Below are positions 35,152 to 47,058 of a DNA stretch of 64,000 nucleotides, piece after piece. The DNA comes from Stomoxys calcitrans (taxonomy: Eukaryota > Arthropoda > Insecta > Diptera > Muscidae): assembly GCF_963082655.1 (NCBI RefSeq), contig NC_081556.1, positions 5,067,765-5,131,764 of the forward strand, written 5' to 3'. The translations under genes and the position numbers were made by a program. The notes below the pieces were generated by a model that was not told the origin of the DNA, did no database searches, and saw only the letters and a program-made list of their open reading frames with translations. Positions within the stretch are counted from its first letter, which is position 1. Every line of letters begins with the position of its first letter.

Positions 35152-35698
35152 GAAAAACAAATTTTTATTAAAAATCAGTTTTATCCAAATAATTAATTTT
35201 TTTTAAAAGAAAAATAAATATCTAAACAAAATTATGAATTTCAAGAACATAACCCAGAGGAAAATCATGTGCAATAGTGGGTGTGTGGGCACATCGCTCT
35301 GCTTTAAACTTTAAATTTATTTTTTTTAATTTAAATCCATCTTCACATTTTCGGCTTCTAAAATTTTCAAAAACTTGCATGTTCTTGTAATTCTAATTAC
35401 CAGAACTTTTAAATTGACCCTTATAGGTTCTTCGACAATATTTCCTCATTATAATAGCACATTATATATGTATATTTCAAAAACCACCAACAAAAACCCA
35501 AAACTCTTTGTATTGTACATATAACCGCTTTTATTTACACCTACACAGAAAAAACATACGAGAACATTTTAAATATAAATTCACTATTTTTATTGCCCTC
35601 TGGCTTTAATTTTCATATAGGTGGAATTGAGATCACCGCATCAATTTGATTACCTATAGAAAACTCCAAATGTACCTTTGGCTTGCCAAGCAGCAAGT
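35152..35698. other. Spacer between tRNA-Arg copies 2 and 3
   Basis: AT-rich, with no feature recognised. Confidence 0.5.
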
Positions 35699-35771
35699 GG
35701 TCCTGTGGCGCAATGGATAACGCGTCTGACTACGGATCAGAAGATTCCAGGTTCGACTCCTGGCAGGATCG
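35699..35771 (+). tRNA. tRNA-Arg-ACG: tRNA-Arg (anticodon ACG), copy 3
   Basis: Identical to copies 1 and 2. The immediate 5' flank (CAAGT) matches copy 2, which suggests a shared duplication origin for these two. A T-rich terminator follows at about 35791-35800. Confidence 0.97.
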
Positions 35772-35876
35772 AATTAGAACTTCTTTATTCATTTTTTTTT
35801 AATTAAAAGAATGTATATATGAATTTACATATAAAAAAATTTTAATAATATAAAAAAACTTTTAAAAAAATACTTG

Positions 35877-35893
35877 CGCCCCCGGGTGGGCTC

Positions 35894-35930
<37 letters not shown>

Positions 35931-35950
35931 GCCAATTGCGCCACGGAGGC
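35877..35950 (-). tRNA. tRNA-Asn-GTT: tRNA-Asn (GTT), copy 1, variant D and T arms
   Basis: A 74-base intronless tRNA. The acceptor stem GCCTCCG pairs with CGGGGGC, with discriminator G. The anticodon loop CTGTTAA gives GTT (Asn AAC/AAU). It differs from the majority sequence in the D arm (TTGGCTAGCGC instead of TCGGTTAGCGC) and in the T arm (GAGCCC instead of GAGTCC). The plus-strand A runs at 35863-35870 are T runs on the coding strand and serve as terminator. It lies 105 bp from tRNA-Arg copy 3, with convergent 3' ends. Confidence 0.97.
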
Positions 35951-35954
35951 CATG

Positions 35955-37195
35955 CTGCTTGCGCTGCCAATATTTGTATTTGTTAGCTAAGTCAGGCAAA
36001 CAGAAGGAAAAAGAAAACAAAACTTAAAAATAATCATGGTGTTTGTCATAAAATATTCATACAGCGGTGAGTGACCGTATTTCTGCTCCCAAGAAAGCAC
36101 CATTGATAATTCCCATGTAATTAAGGCAAACAAATCAACAGTTCTTTTTTCGTTTCGTAGGAGGAGGGGGGATAATTGATAACTTCAGGTATTTGTTTTT
36201 GTTGCCTTAAGCAAAACTACACTCTAGGGTGCTCTTAAAGATTCATAAATAATAAAATAAATAGGTACCTACGCAAGTAAATGTCTTTAAAAATTGTTTT
36301 GCAATTTTTTTAGTATGACCATGATGAGTGAGTTGTGATGATGGTTTCTTATTGTTGTTGTTTTTTTATATGCATTATATTGTGCGATTGTGTTGAAGTA
36401 AGCAAATAAACAGGGATGGCAAAAGGGGTTGCAAGGGCCTAAGGTCACTTGAAAAAAAAAAAAACAAATAAGTTCCTAGATAACAAATATTTTTTAAATA
36501 TCTATCTGGACTTTCCCATTTGGTAGAAAGAAAAAAACAGAAAAATAGTTTAAATTTATAAAAAATATATATTTTAAAATATAAACCAGCAAATAAAAAA
36601 TCATAAAATTAAAAAAATTTCATGAAAACCCAATTTCTGCGAATTTGTATTTTTATAAACCTTTTTTATGTCGGCAAACTGTATCTCAATTAAAGTTGCC
36701 ATGGGGATCGGCTAGGTTAGGTTGAATGGATTGCTCCATGTAAAGGTAAGTTCACTTATAGCAGAGGTGCACAAAATGATAATGAGATAGTGTGTGTGAG
36801 AAAAACTAAAATTGTAAAAAATTCTGTGCCAGCATTCAGTGGTCAAATAGAAAGCGACCTGTAAACACGTATGGCGTGTGTTGTTTTCTCACGCTCTTTA
36901 AGATTGTTGAAAATACTCACCAAGGAAATCTGAAGACCTCGAGCTTGATTTCACAAAATTTAAATAAGAATCTATATTTTCCCACTACTTTTTTAATATA
37001 ATAGATTTTAAAGAAAAAAACTTGGGAGAATTTATCATGAAATTAAAATTTTTTGAAATAATCCTGTTGTCACTAACATTTTTGTTATGTTCAAAAAGTA
37101 ATCACGACAAACATTGATTTTTCAATTCGAAAAACTTCAAAAAATTCCTTACAATAAGACTTTAAGTTGATAAAACAGGTTATTACTTCGAGTGT
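35955..37195. other. Non-coding spacer
   Basis: No gene is supported. A GGCTAGGTTAGGTTGAATGG phrase at 36710-36730 is typical of decayed fly retroelement ends but no ORF accompanies it. Confidence 0.4.
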
Positions 37196-37199
37196 TTTC

Positions 37200-37850
37200 G
37201 CAAAAATGATGCGCAAACCCAAGCGCATGTTCATTCGTTGCTGTCTGAACAAGGAGCAAACATTTCAGGCGAAATGGTCGCTACTTCCCGTTCAGTGTTG
37301 ACGCTAAGCTCTTTCAATGTCGGCGGTTTGTTGGTACAGAACAATGAGTTGACGTAGCCCCAAAGAAAATAGTTTAGAGGCGTCAAATCGCACGAACAAG
37401 GCGGCCAATCGACAGAGTCGTTTCTTGAGATAACGCGGTTTTCAAACTTACTCTTTATTAAATCGATTTAACGTGTGCTGTGTTGCACCGTCCTGTTGAA
37501 ACCACATGTTGTCCGGGTCCATATCTTCCAATTCAAGCCGAAAATAATCAGTGAGCATGGTGCGGTAGCGACGTCCATTCACGGTAACGTGACGAAGAAG
37601 TATGGGCCTATGACGCCGCCGGCATGCAAACCACGCCAAACAGCTATGTTTTCCGGATGAAGTGTTGATTCGTGAAGCACATGTGGATTTTCATCTGACC
37701 AATAACGCATACCTTGTTTATTGACCAACCCAAAATATGATTTTGCTTGAAGTACCCGTCACTGACTCCGAATTTCGGTAGTAAATTTTTATAACGCTCT
37801 TCGTTCGTGTACTTTACTATGATGAAAATGTTGAGTTTACTGAATAAACT
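37200..37850 (-). pseudogene. Tc1/mariner transposase fossil
   Basis: The minus strand reads, in order, NKQGMRYWSDENPHVLHEST, GLHAGGVIGPYFF, then TVNGRRYRTMLTDYF, DMDPDNMWFQQDGATQHT, and after a frameshift SVDWPPCSCDLTPLNYFLWG and TLKELSVNTEREVATISPEM. This is the central and C-terminal half of a mariner-type transposase, including the WFQQDGA block that carries the second catalytic Asp. Frameshifts near 37590 and 37450 and a missing N-terminus make it inactive. Confidence 0.9.
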
Positions 37851-37889
37851 GATAGTGACAGTTGACTATAGGTGTAAAATTGCGTTCAT

Positions 37890-38570
37890 GAATTGAAATT
37901 TCCATAGAATATTTTATCAACATTTTATGTCTCTAGAAAATTTTGTTAAAACTTTATTTCTATAGAAAATTTGTTTAAAAATTTTATAACTATAGATTTT
38001 TTTAAATTTGATAAGAAGTTATCAACATTTTGTTTCTATAAATGTTTTTCAAAATTTTAGTTTTATGGAAAATTTTGTAAAAATTTTATTTGTACCGAAA
38101 AATTTAATCAAAATTTTATTTCTAACCAAAAAACTGTATTTCACCGAAAGAAATTTTATTTTTATAAAAATGTTTGCTAAGATTTTATTTCAATAGGAAA
38201 TTTTTTTGGTTATACTATTTTATTAGAAAATGTTAATCAAAATTGTGTTCCCCTAAAAAATGTTGTCACAGTTTTATTTCTATAGGAAATTTTTTCAGAA
38301 ATTAATTTTTATAGGAAATTTGTTCATATTTTTATTTCTATAGAAAATTATGTCAGGATTTTATTTCTATAAAATAATTTTTTAATAATTTAATGGAATG
38401 CAATTTCTGGGATTCCATTTATAAATTTTTATATCTATAAAAATAGAAATTTTGGTCAAAAATTTGTTTGCGAAAAAATTTTCCAAAATTTAGTTGTATT
38501 GAAAATAAATATTTTCTTCGAACTTTCTTTCTATATAACAATTTGATCAACATTTTATTTTTTAAGCTTT
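37890..38570. repeat. Degenerate tandem field of the 29-bp-type motif
   Basis: Many copies of TTTCTATAGAAAATTTTGTT and close variants at roughly 29-32 base spacing, all diverged. Same family as the purer array at 57895-58336, in the opposite orientation. Confidence 0.75.
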
Positions 38571-38574
38571 AAAA

Positions 38575-39385
38575 TACCGAACACTTGTCCATTTGACTAT
38601 CTTAAAAGTTATTCAGTTCAGTTAATTAGCATTGCACAGGCCTTAGTGCATTTTGAACCGCCGCTGTTGTGCTGCCATAAGTTCAATCTTAAAGTTGAAG
38701 GTCAGTAGATGTTTTATGTCATTCAACTTGTCTTAGTTTGTTGTTGTTGTTGCTGTTATTTGCTTGAGTGCAGTTGCTGTAGTTTCTCGGTGAATTGTTG
38801 TTTTCTTTTGGTTTTAGTGCAAATGCAGGCTGCTTACATCGTCTTACTCTCGTGTTGCACTCGTTTTATACATGGGAAGTGTGGGGGTCTCTCGGCGTCG
38901 TTTATTGTGTTTACAAAACAGCGACGGCGCCGACAGAGACGATGAACGGCTACGATTTTAGTCTTTCTTTTGGCAGCCAACAGCCGACAATTACAACGCC
39001 AGCAACGAAGACAACAACTATGACCAGCCAGATCTCTCTCTTACATTATACTCATGCAATGAAATATGTGTGTAGGTATAAACATGTGTGTATATGCTAT
39101 ATAGCAGTGTTACATTACAACGTAAATATATAAGTCTGAGAAATAGTGTTACAAAGACAAGACAAAAACCAACCAAACGAATCATTCAGCCCAATCGTTA
39201 GTTCGTTGGTTTTTCATTCATTCGGTCCGTTTATTTGTCATCGATGGAGTGCAAAAATAAGTGAAAACATAAGAGAAAATGTGTTATAACAACAACAAAA
39301 ACAATAACAATATTTATAAATTGTTGTTGCTATTCGTCAGAATGTTATACCTACATACATATGTACATGCTCAGTACGTAGGTAT
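38575..39385. other. Non-coding, simple repeats
   Basis: GTTGTTGTTGTTGCTG near 38740 and ACAACAACAAAAACAAT near 39289. Short ORFs here are repeat-derived. Confidence 0.4.
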
Positions 39386-39390
39386 GCAAT

Positions 39391-39660
39391 TTTTTTTACC
39401 CACCACCACAGGATGGTTTTTTACTAATCTAGTCATTCCGTTTGTAACACCTCGAAATATTGATCTAAGGCCCCATAAAGTATATATATTCTTGATCGTC
39501 TCGACATTCTGTGTACATCTGGCCATGTCCGCCCGTCTGGCTGTCGACATCACCATAGCGGTCGAACGCGTCAAGTTGGCCGCTTGAAATTTTTCACAGA
39601 TTTTTACTTTGAGGTAGGTCATTGGCGATTGCAAATGGGCCATATGGTGGGTTTCCAGTA
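39391..39660 (+). repeat. Dispersed repeat family A, 5' part only
   Basis: It starts TTTTACCCACCACCACAGG, then ACTAATCTAGTCATTCCG, TGATCGTCTCGACATTCTG and AGCGGTCGAACGCGTCAAG. It breaks off after CAAATGGGCCATAT, where a second copy begins. Confidence 0.8.
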
Positions 39661-40256
39661 TTCGGCCCGGCTGAACTTAGTACGCCGAGACCCCGTAAAG
39701 TATATATATTCTTGATCGTCATGTCATTTTAAGTCGATCTAGTCATATCCGTCCGTCTGTCCGCCCGTCCGTCGGTCTGTCGACAGCACGCTAACTTTCG
39801 AAGAAGTAAAGCTAGCCGCTTGAAATTTTGCACGGATACTTTTTATTTGTGTAGCTCGGTTGGGATTGTAAATGGGCCAAATTGGTCCATGTTTTGATAT
39901 AGCTGCCATATAAACCGATCTTGGGTCTTGACTTCTTGAGCCTATAGAGAGCGCAATTCTCATCCGATTTGCCAAAAATTTTGTACAACGGCTCCTCCCA
40001 TGGCCTTCAACATACGTGTGCAATATGGTCAGAATCGATCTATAGCTTGATACAGCTCCATATAAACCGATCTCCCCATTTCGCTTCTTGAGCCCCGAAT
40101 CGGACTATAACTTGATATAGCTGCTCATCCGTCCTTATTCATTATACTTTATTTACCTAAAAACAGATACTGCGCAAAGAACTCGACAGATGCGACCATG
40201 GTGGAGGGTATATAAGGTTTCGCCTGGCCGAACTTAGCACGCTCTTACTTGTGTTT
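39661..40256 (+). repeat. Dispersed repeat family A, second copy in tandem
   Basis: It begins with the 3'-end phrase CGGCCCGGCTGAACTTAG, runs through CCATATAAACCGATCTTGG and CTTCTTGAGCC, and ends ACCATGGTGGAGGGTATATA then GCCGAACTTAGCACGCTC. Two copies in direct succession with the joint inside the end signature suggest unequal exchange or insertion into itself. Confidence 0.8.
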
Positions 40257-40259
40257 ACT

Positions 40260-42415
40260 CTTTTTCTTCAATATTGTTCTTAGTAACTGTTGTCCCTATA
40301 ATTTTTTCCACCACTGTATGTCAAACGGTCTTAACGATATATTGATATCAAGTGCATAGGAGCAGACCCTCTCTCTCCCCCAGTACTGTTTTCCCTACAT
40401 CTTGTAGCCACCTGTAACGAACGTTGACTCATTGTCCTTAAATGCAATATCCGCCGCCAAATTTTCCTTCCTCATCCTAAAACATTTTATCTACCGCCCA
40501 AACTTTCCTTTGTCTATATGTATTATACAAATTCTATCATTTGGATGTCCCATTTTACTGCATCATCAGTGTCTCAACGACCACATTTTAAGTCTGCATA
40601 CTATATATTGATCTAAATCTTTCACCTTCCCTACATCTTAAGTTTAACAAATTTAAAGTTCGTTTCTTTTCGTTTTCTTCATTTCCATTTTCCACTATTT
40701 TTGCCTACTTCCTTGTATTTTTTTCACTTACCAGTATTAGTGTGATAAAATACTCATAGCTGCGTTGTTGTTAGGTATATAGTGAGTGGCTCTTGTTGTT
40801 GCCGTCGTTGTCACTGTCATTTTTTTTTTCATTGATCGAACCGCGCGCGCCGTAAGCTGTTTACGACATAAAATGCAAAATGAGGTGCGGTCATAGTTGT
40901 GGACTGTAAGTTTTTTGCAAAAAAACAAAAACAATAAATAAAACCCCAACCAATAGAACAATACAGTCGGGCGCTATTTTGTCACATTTCCATTTCTAAA
41001 TAAAATTTTTAATTACGTATACCAATTCGATAAAAAACAAACAAAAGTAGGTATAAAAAAGAACATAGACAAATGATGTTTTCTTTACACAATACCTGTG
41101 AAAATAAATGCACATCAATTACGATGTATTATTTATAAGGGTGGCCTCAGCTAAAGGAGAAAATGGTTTTAGTGTAGCCCATATAATGTTCAACAAAATA
41201 AGAAAAATCTCCATAACAAATTCTACCCCGTTTTATCATCTTTAACATAGCGCTTCTTTAATTGTTTCAGCCCTGAAATATTTGTTTTGTTTTTTTATTT
41301 GGCTAGTTAAGGTGTATCGTCCCACCCTTCTTGGCAGATAGTACGCTCTCTAAGTAACTGAGAATGTAGTTTGACAGTCAATAGCAACTATAATTAATTA
41401 AATATTCTAAATCATCATCACCAACTTGACAAAATCATCATCATCATTAATAGTTGCTAACATTGTTTTCCATTATTATTATAAGATTGACAATAATGCA
41501 ATATTTTGTTCCTGTTTAACCAATCAGGGAAAAAACTTCCAACTTCATTGTTGTGTTGTGCTGTTGCTCTACGCAATATGTCAAAAATGCTTTGCCCAGT
41601 ATTTGTAATGAAAATGTGGCCACATTGTTTCTAGATAACGCCTGCGCCTAGCATTGCATCTGGTTGACAGCCACACACACAAACACACACTTACAAAGTA
41701 CATCATCTCAAGCGTCAACAATTCTCGTGTTTTCTGCAGCCCACAAAATAGCATTTTGTTAACAATTTTAAAAGCATTTAATTAATAAGTGAAAGTGTTT
41801 AATAATTATTTTCTTATTGTACAAAACGTTACAAAAAATGTGTTTGTTCATTTTATTTAATTGAGTGAGTATGCTGCATTTCTTTGCATTAATGCTATTG
41901 CTGCTACAAAATCTGCCTCTCAGATCCTGAGATGTGCAATTTGACAGCTGAATATCCCCCAACCCCTGTGAGTGTTGAAAGAGAGAGGTGATGGTGAGAT
42001 TTATGTTGAGCTTCTCGTATGTTTGGGCCCTCAAAGGCTTCCCCCGCAAAAAAAAGAATATTCTTAGCAAAAAAAAAAAATATAGGAGATTTTTAATTTG
42101 ATGTGAAATCAGCACAAAAAAAAAGAATTTTACTCAGGATGAAAATTAAAAATGTTGTGATTTTTTGCGGTTTAGTGGTTGTTGGCTACTAACTTAATTG
42201 GCTCAAGTTCATTGCTTATAAGTAAATGTTTTGTTGTAGGTCAAGAACTTATTAAAAAAAATTAACACATAATGTTTGGCATTGACTACCTTGCAAGAGC
42301 CTCAAAATGTCAACTGAGCAATAATCGATTTTCTAAGAAAGAGCTAAAGAAATCCATTTGTAAACATATCTCAACTTAATATTTGAAAATCTACATTTTC
42401 TGTTCAGTGGGAAAA
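40260..42415. other. Non-coding; one Tc1-like terminus
   Basis: TCCCTATAATTTTTTCCACC then ACTGTATG at 40293-40320 looks like one end of a Tc1-type element (compare the ends of the insertion at 48742-49828); the other end was not found. The remainder has CATCATCATC and (AC)n simple sequence near 41410-41450 and 41670-41690, with no gene. Confidence 0.4.
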
Positions 42416-42419
42416 ATTT

Positions 42420-44200
42420 AATTTTTTAATATTAGAATTAACTTTCATATTAGAAAATATCTATACATAATTAAATAAAAATTAAAAAATAGATTGGATA
42501 GTTTGAAATTACAAAAAATATAAATAAGAAACTAGTAAAAAATTTAATAATTAAAAAAATATGAAAAATTAAATATTTAATTAAAAATAAGAAAAACGCA
42601 ATTAAAACTTGGAAACATAACTAAATTCTGACAATATAAAAATTAAATAAAAAAGAAACAAAAATTAAATATAAAAAAATAAAAAATATTAGGAGCAAAG
42701 AAAAAATACAAAATTTTATGAAATAGGAAACAGAAAAAAAAAATTAAAATTAGAAAACGACAAAAAAAAAACAAATAAAAATAATGAAAAATAAAAATAA
42801 TAAACTACAAAATTAAAAAATATAAAGCATTACAACAACAAAAATAAGAAAACCATGAAAAGTTAAAAAATTGAAACAAGGAAAAAATCTTTAACAAAAC
42901 ACAAATATATTAATAAATGAAGAACAGAATAATAAAATTAGTAATAAGAAAAAAACTAAAAAAAATTCACATAAAAAAAATTAAAAAAATAAGTAAAATA
43001 TGAAAGTAGTAAAGATAAATAAACAAAATAAAAAAGTAATAAGATGTAAAAAAATATAATATAAAATAAAATAAAAAATAGAAACAAAAATTGAATTTGT
43101 AAATATTGAAGAAATCAAACTAGAAGGAAAAATTAAGTAAATAAATATTAGAAACAAAGAAAAAATATAAAATTTAAAAATAAAAAGCAAAAAAAAAAAT
43201 ATTTATAAAAATAAGATATAAAAAAGATATAATATAAAATAAAATTTAAAATAAAAAAAAAAATAAAAAATAGAATAGAATAGAAACTTAAAAACAAACT
43301 AGAAGGAAACATTAAAAAAGAAATAAATATAAGAAGCAAATTAAATAATAACTAATTGAAAAATAAGAAACAAAAAAATAACAAAATATATATATAAAAA
43401 TGAGATATAAAAAATATAATATAAAATAATTCTTAAAATAAAAAAAAATTAATTAAAACTAGAAACAAAAAAATATATGTAAAACGAAAATAAAAATAAA
43501 ATAAAAAAATAAAATAAAACGAAAAAATAATAAAAAAACAGTGTAAATAAGAGCATAATAAAATCAAAGATAAAAAACATGAAAAATTAAAAAATAGAAG
43601 AATGTCAACAAAAGAAAAAATATATTAATAAATAAAAGAAAATAAAATAAGGAGTAATTCCGAACCAAATTACGAAACGCGTCCCATAGTGGTTGGTGTT
43701 TGTTGCGATCTCTGAGCTCGATCATTGAGCTCGTCTCGAAAGAGAAACAAACAAAAATTGAAAATTTTATGATCTTCGCCCTAACAAGCAAAAATGTGAA
43801 AATGAAAAAATATAAAATAAAATTATATTTAAAAAAGAAAAAAATTAAAGTAATAAAAAAATCATAAATTTCAAAATAAGAAACAAAGAAATAAAAACAT
43901 AAATTTTAACAAAGAAAAAACACACAGAAATGAGAATTGAAATGAATAATTTAAAAAGTATAAAAAAATACGTAAAAGTAAAAAAATGCAATCAGTGCAA
44001 CGAAACCAAGGCGACAATCAGCTTAGAGATAAACTCTGCCATTTGTTTCGTTGAAAGTTGAAAAATTTGTAAAAATTGTAAAAACTAATAAAAAAAAACA
44101 AAATGAAAAGAATTCAAATAATAAATAAAAAATCGATGCAAAATAACAATAATAAAGACAAGGAAATAGAAAATTATACTAAATTAAATACAACTACTAC
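42420..44200. repeat. A-rich low-complexity tract, about 1.8 kb
   Basis: The plus strand is overwhelmingly A with some T and very few C or G (AAAATAAAAAATATAAAATT-like words), giving strong A/T strand asymmetry. Two short islands of ordinary composition interrupt it at about 43655-43755 (GAGCTCGATCATTGAGCTC) and 43990-44060. The ORFs it yields on the minus strand (FIF/YYI-rich) are artefacts. Confidence 0.8.
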
Positions 44201-44206
44201 TAAATT

Positions 44207-44260
44207 TCCCATGAACATTCCATTAAGGGCGTCTTTCATATCAATGAATGCAGTCGGATT
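44207..44260 (-). mobile_element. SINE S1 tail fragment
   Basis: CCATGAACATTCCATTAAGG and ATATCAATGAATGCAGTCGG match the tail of the longer copy at 14531-14590. Confidence 0.6.
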
Positions 44261-44350
44261 AATATAATTAATAATATAATTAATTTAAAAAAATTTTAAA
44301 CAATGAAATATTAATTTAAATAAGAAAAAAAATTAGCTTCAAAAAAACTG

Positions 44351-44367
44351 CGCCCCCGGGTGGACTC

Positions 44368-44422
<55 letters not shown>

Positions 44423-44424
44423 GC
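44351..44424 (-). tRNA. tRNA-Asn-GTT: tRNA-Asn (GTT), copy 2
   Basis: Majority sequence: D arm TCGGTTAGCGC and T arm GGTTCGAGTCC. Complete 74-base cloverleaf with anticodon GTT. The coding-strand T run just downstream (plus A run 44341-44347) is a terminator. Confidence 0.97.
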
Positions 44425-44703
44425 CATGTAAAGTACATGGGCTAAGTGCTATCAGCAAGCAAGCACTCACACAATCAAAGATACAAAACCTAATAGAATT
44501 TATAAGTGAAACACACATGTGACTGGGCATAACGATAAGTTCTTTTGTTGACAATATAAGAATAGCACAACAAAAATCTAACTTTTATACACAATAACAA
44601 TAAGTCAACTTTCTTTTTATTTTCCGCTTATACCTACTACCTATTTAAAGAAGATTATTTTATTTTCTTTATATTAAATAAATATAAAAAGAAAAAATAT
44701 TTG

Positions 44704-44720
44704 CGCCCCCGGGTGGACTC

Positions 44721-44775
<55 letters not shown>

Positions 44776-44777
44776 GC
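44704..44777 (-). tRNA. tRNA-Asn-GTT: tRNA-Asn (GTT), copy 3
   Basis: Identical to copy 2 over 74 bases. The spacer to copy 2 is 279 bp and is not similar to the 165-bp array spacers. Terminator A run at about 44690-44697 on the plus strand. Confidence 0.97.
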
Positions 44778-44779
44778 CG

Positions 44780-45550
44780 ATGAGAATTTGCGAAAATAAA
44801 TATGCTACTTCAAATTGGCGATACTTTCATCCCTTTGGTATGATTGAGAACTTAAAAACAAAACCACCCTCATTTAGAATGTCGATTAGGCACAACAAAT
44901 GGCCGCATACTCATTGTATCTTTTATTTGATATGGGTTAAAATTAAATGAATATAGGAAATACATTAGAAGGGTTAAGTGCTTCGAAGTTCGGCATGTAT
45001 CAGTAGTCGGCACTTTTATTTTTTAAACTCAAATAACTAAGCATCTGTAAAACTTTCTATTAAAAAGATGGTCTATTATTGTCAATAACATTCTTGGCTC
45101 CCCATGTGAATAAAAATATTTGAGCTGAGATTACAAATTAAGTCAGAATTTCACTTTTATTGAGAGGGTATCCATCAACAAGTGCGAATGTGCTTATTCT
45201 TAATGATTTTAATGACAAATACATTTTAATGGAAAAGGGCAATAAAAACATCATTTTAGTAATAAAAACTGTTTGAAAAATATTGTTTTGTATTTTTTTT
45301 TTCGAAGCCGCCTTTAGCGACCATAAAAAATTTAATTTTCAAGTAGTCGGCATTTAAGAGCCGGGTGCAAAATGTTTCTTCTGCTCCCTTCAGAAATCGA
45401 ATAGGCAGATCGGTTTATCAGGGAAATATATCAATATATTAGGTTTGTTCGCGTACATTTCCAGTAAATATTTGCAGGAGAGTAAGAGCCCTTTGGCTCT
45501 CTTTAAATAATTTGCAAGCAAAAGCACTTCTAGTACTTTGGTTGGAAACC
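44780..45550. other. Non-coding spacer
   Basis: No gene is supported. GTAGTCGGCACTTTTATTTT at 45005 and GTAGTCGGCATTTAAGAGCC at 45343 hint at a shared decayed repeat. Confidence 0.4.
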
Positions 45551-45554
45551 AATT

Positions 45555-46141
45555 ATTTTAAAATAAAAAATTCTGGGGATATTTGCGAGGTATTGAGGCT
45601 GCTCCATCTGACGGAACGTATTGGTTGCCCAAAAAGTAATAGCGGATTTTTCATATAGTCGGCGTTGACAAATTTTACACAGCTTGTGACTCTGTAATTG
45701 CATTCTTTCTTCTGTCAGTTATCAGCTGTAACTTTTAGCTTGCTTTAGAAAAAAATGTAAAAAAGTATATTTGATTAAAGTTCATTCTAAGTTTTATTAA
45801 AAATGCATTTACTTTCTTTTAAAAAATCCGCAATTACTTTTTGGGCAACCCAATAATTAAGCCAGAACAAATCGGGTTTGCCGGGGAAGGTCAATTTCTT
45901 CAGGTCCAATGGGAGACGGTCGTTCTTCAAGGACTACATTCACCCGGTAGCCATTTACCGCATCTGCTACAGTGTCGTCTAGACCCACTTGATCTAAAGG
46001 TGCTCTTTTGTAGCGCTGAACCTCACCCTCTAGATCATGTAGGTCTACTTTAAGGCTTCTGGGCGGTAGATATCTATCCACAAGATGATGATTTGGATGG
46101 TCTCTGCGATAACAGCCCAAAAGGTATTGCTTAGACAGCAT
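45555..46141 (-). pseudogene. Jockey-like retrotransposon C-terminal fragment, split by a MITE
   Basis: The minus strand from 46141 reads RSLKVDLHDLEGEVQRYKRA, then ADAVNGYRVNVVLEERPSPI and PEEIDLPRQTRFVLA. This is the region just before the LRSGxCxxLNSYL block in Jockey-type ORF2. After removing the MITE and one TA, the reading continues in frame as LRSVRWSSLNT. A stop codon at the join (A then stop then LRS) and truncation on both sides make it a fossil. Confidence 0.8.
45621..45853 (+). mobile_element. Complete 233-bp TIR MITE, Tc1/mariner type
   Basis: The left end TTGGTTGCCCAAAAAGTAAT and right end ATTACTTTTTGGGCAACCCA (then A) are inverted repeats of about 30 bp continuing into the GCGGATTTTT/AAAAATCCGC part. 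It is flanked by TA on both sides (45619-45620, 45854-45855). No coding capacity. It sits inside the retroelement fossil above, so it inserted later. A truncated relative is at 6655-6848. Confidence 0.95.
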
Positions 46142-46144
46142 TTA

Positions 46145-46800
46145 GTTATGTATACGCAATATTTTTTACTTACCTTTGCCCTTTTGTATTTTCATGTAGC
46201 AACGGTTTTCATAAAACAGCTGACCTTTACAAAACATCTCCACAAAACATCTGTTCTATTTTCGATCTGTCAAAATTTTGCTCTCTCTCGTGCTCACTTC
46301 TGCGGGGAAATAAAGTACGCGAACGACTTCCAGTAAAATTTGTGCAAATTTGCACAAAATTTGGAGTTCCCGAACACACCTATTGTCGGTTTTAGCCTAT
46401 TATCGAAATTAACCTGCTTTTGAATGGCGAGAAAATCCAAAAAAGTCCCCTAACTAATATAATAACGCTGTAGTATAGATAATTTTTTTCTCCACAGTCA
46501 GTTTCATTTCGGTTATAGGGGCCCATTTTGGAACTACATCTTACCCCAGCAATTTTATAACCGATCACTCGGTTTTCCATCTTCAGCTCATAGTAGGAAT
46601 ACTTTTAAACAATATGTTCGGAAGTTCCAAAAATGTGTTATATTAGATCTCCTTTTATTCGAAAATGGTATAGATGGTACCATATTTCGATAAAGCTGTA
46701 GCGTAAATCGATCTCCCAATTTAAGGTTTTGAGCTATAAAAGGCTAATTTTTTTAGTCGATTTCCCTAGAATTTCAATCAATGCGTTGTACAGATAGAGT
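46145..46800. other. Non-coding, nothing certain
   Basis: No gene. 46690-46790 has weak family A-like phrases (GATAAAGCTGTAGCGTAAAT and CGATCTCCCAATTTAAG). Confidence 0.4.
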
Positions 46801-46804
46801 GAGT

Positions 46805-47055
46805 AATACACAGAAAAAATATCATGAAAATTTGTTCAATTAAAAATAAAAATGTTTTCAATTAAAAAATTAATTGAATCAATAATTTATTTTTCAATTA
46901 CGATCGTGATTGAAATTTAGGCAATTTTCAGTTAAAAACTTAATTGATTCAAATTTTTTTTGAATTGAATGTAAAAAATTTTTTCAATTACGATCATGAT
47001 TTTTTTTTTTGAAATTTTTGTTAATTGATACAATAATTTTTTGAATTAAACCGAA
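46805..47055. repeat. Degenerate AATTGA-rich repeat
   Basis: TTTCAATTACGATCGTGATT and TTTCAATTACGATCATGATT occur at 46893 and 46982, about 88 bases apart, each with AATTGATTCAA-like surroundings. A decayed tandem pair, next to a family A start. Confidence 0.6.
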
Positions 47056-47058
47056 ATT

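Noticed and set aside
42981..43339. FIF/YYI-rich minus-strand ORFs resembling membrane proteins
   Set aside because: They are translations of the A-rich tract with no start context or domain.
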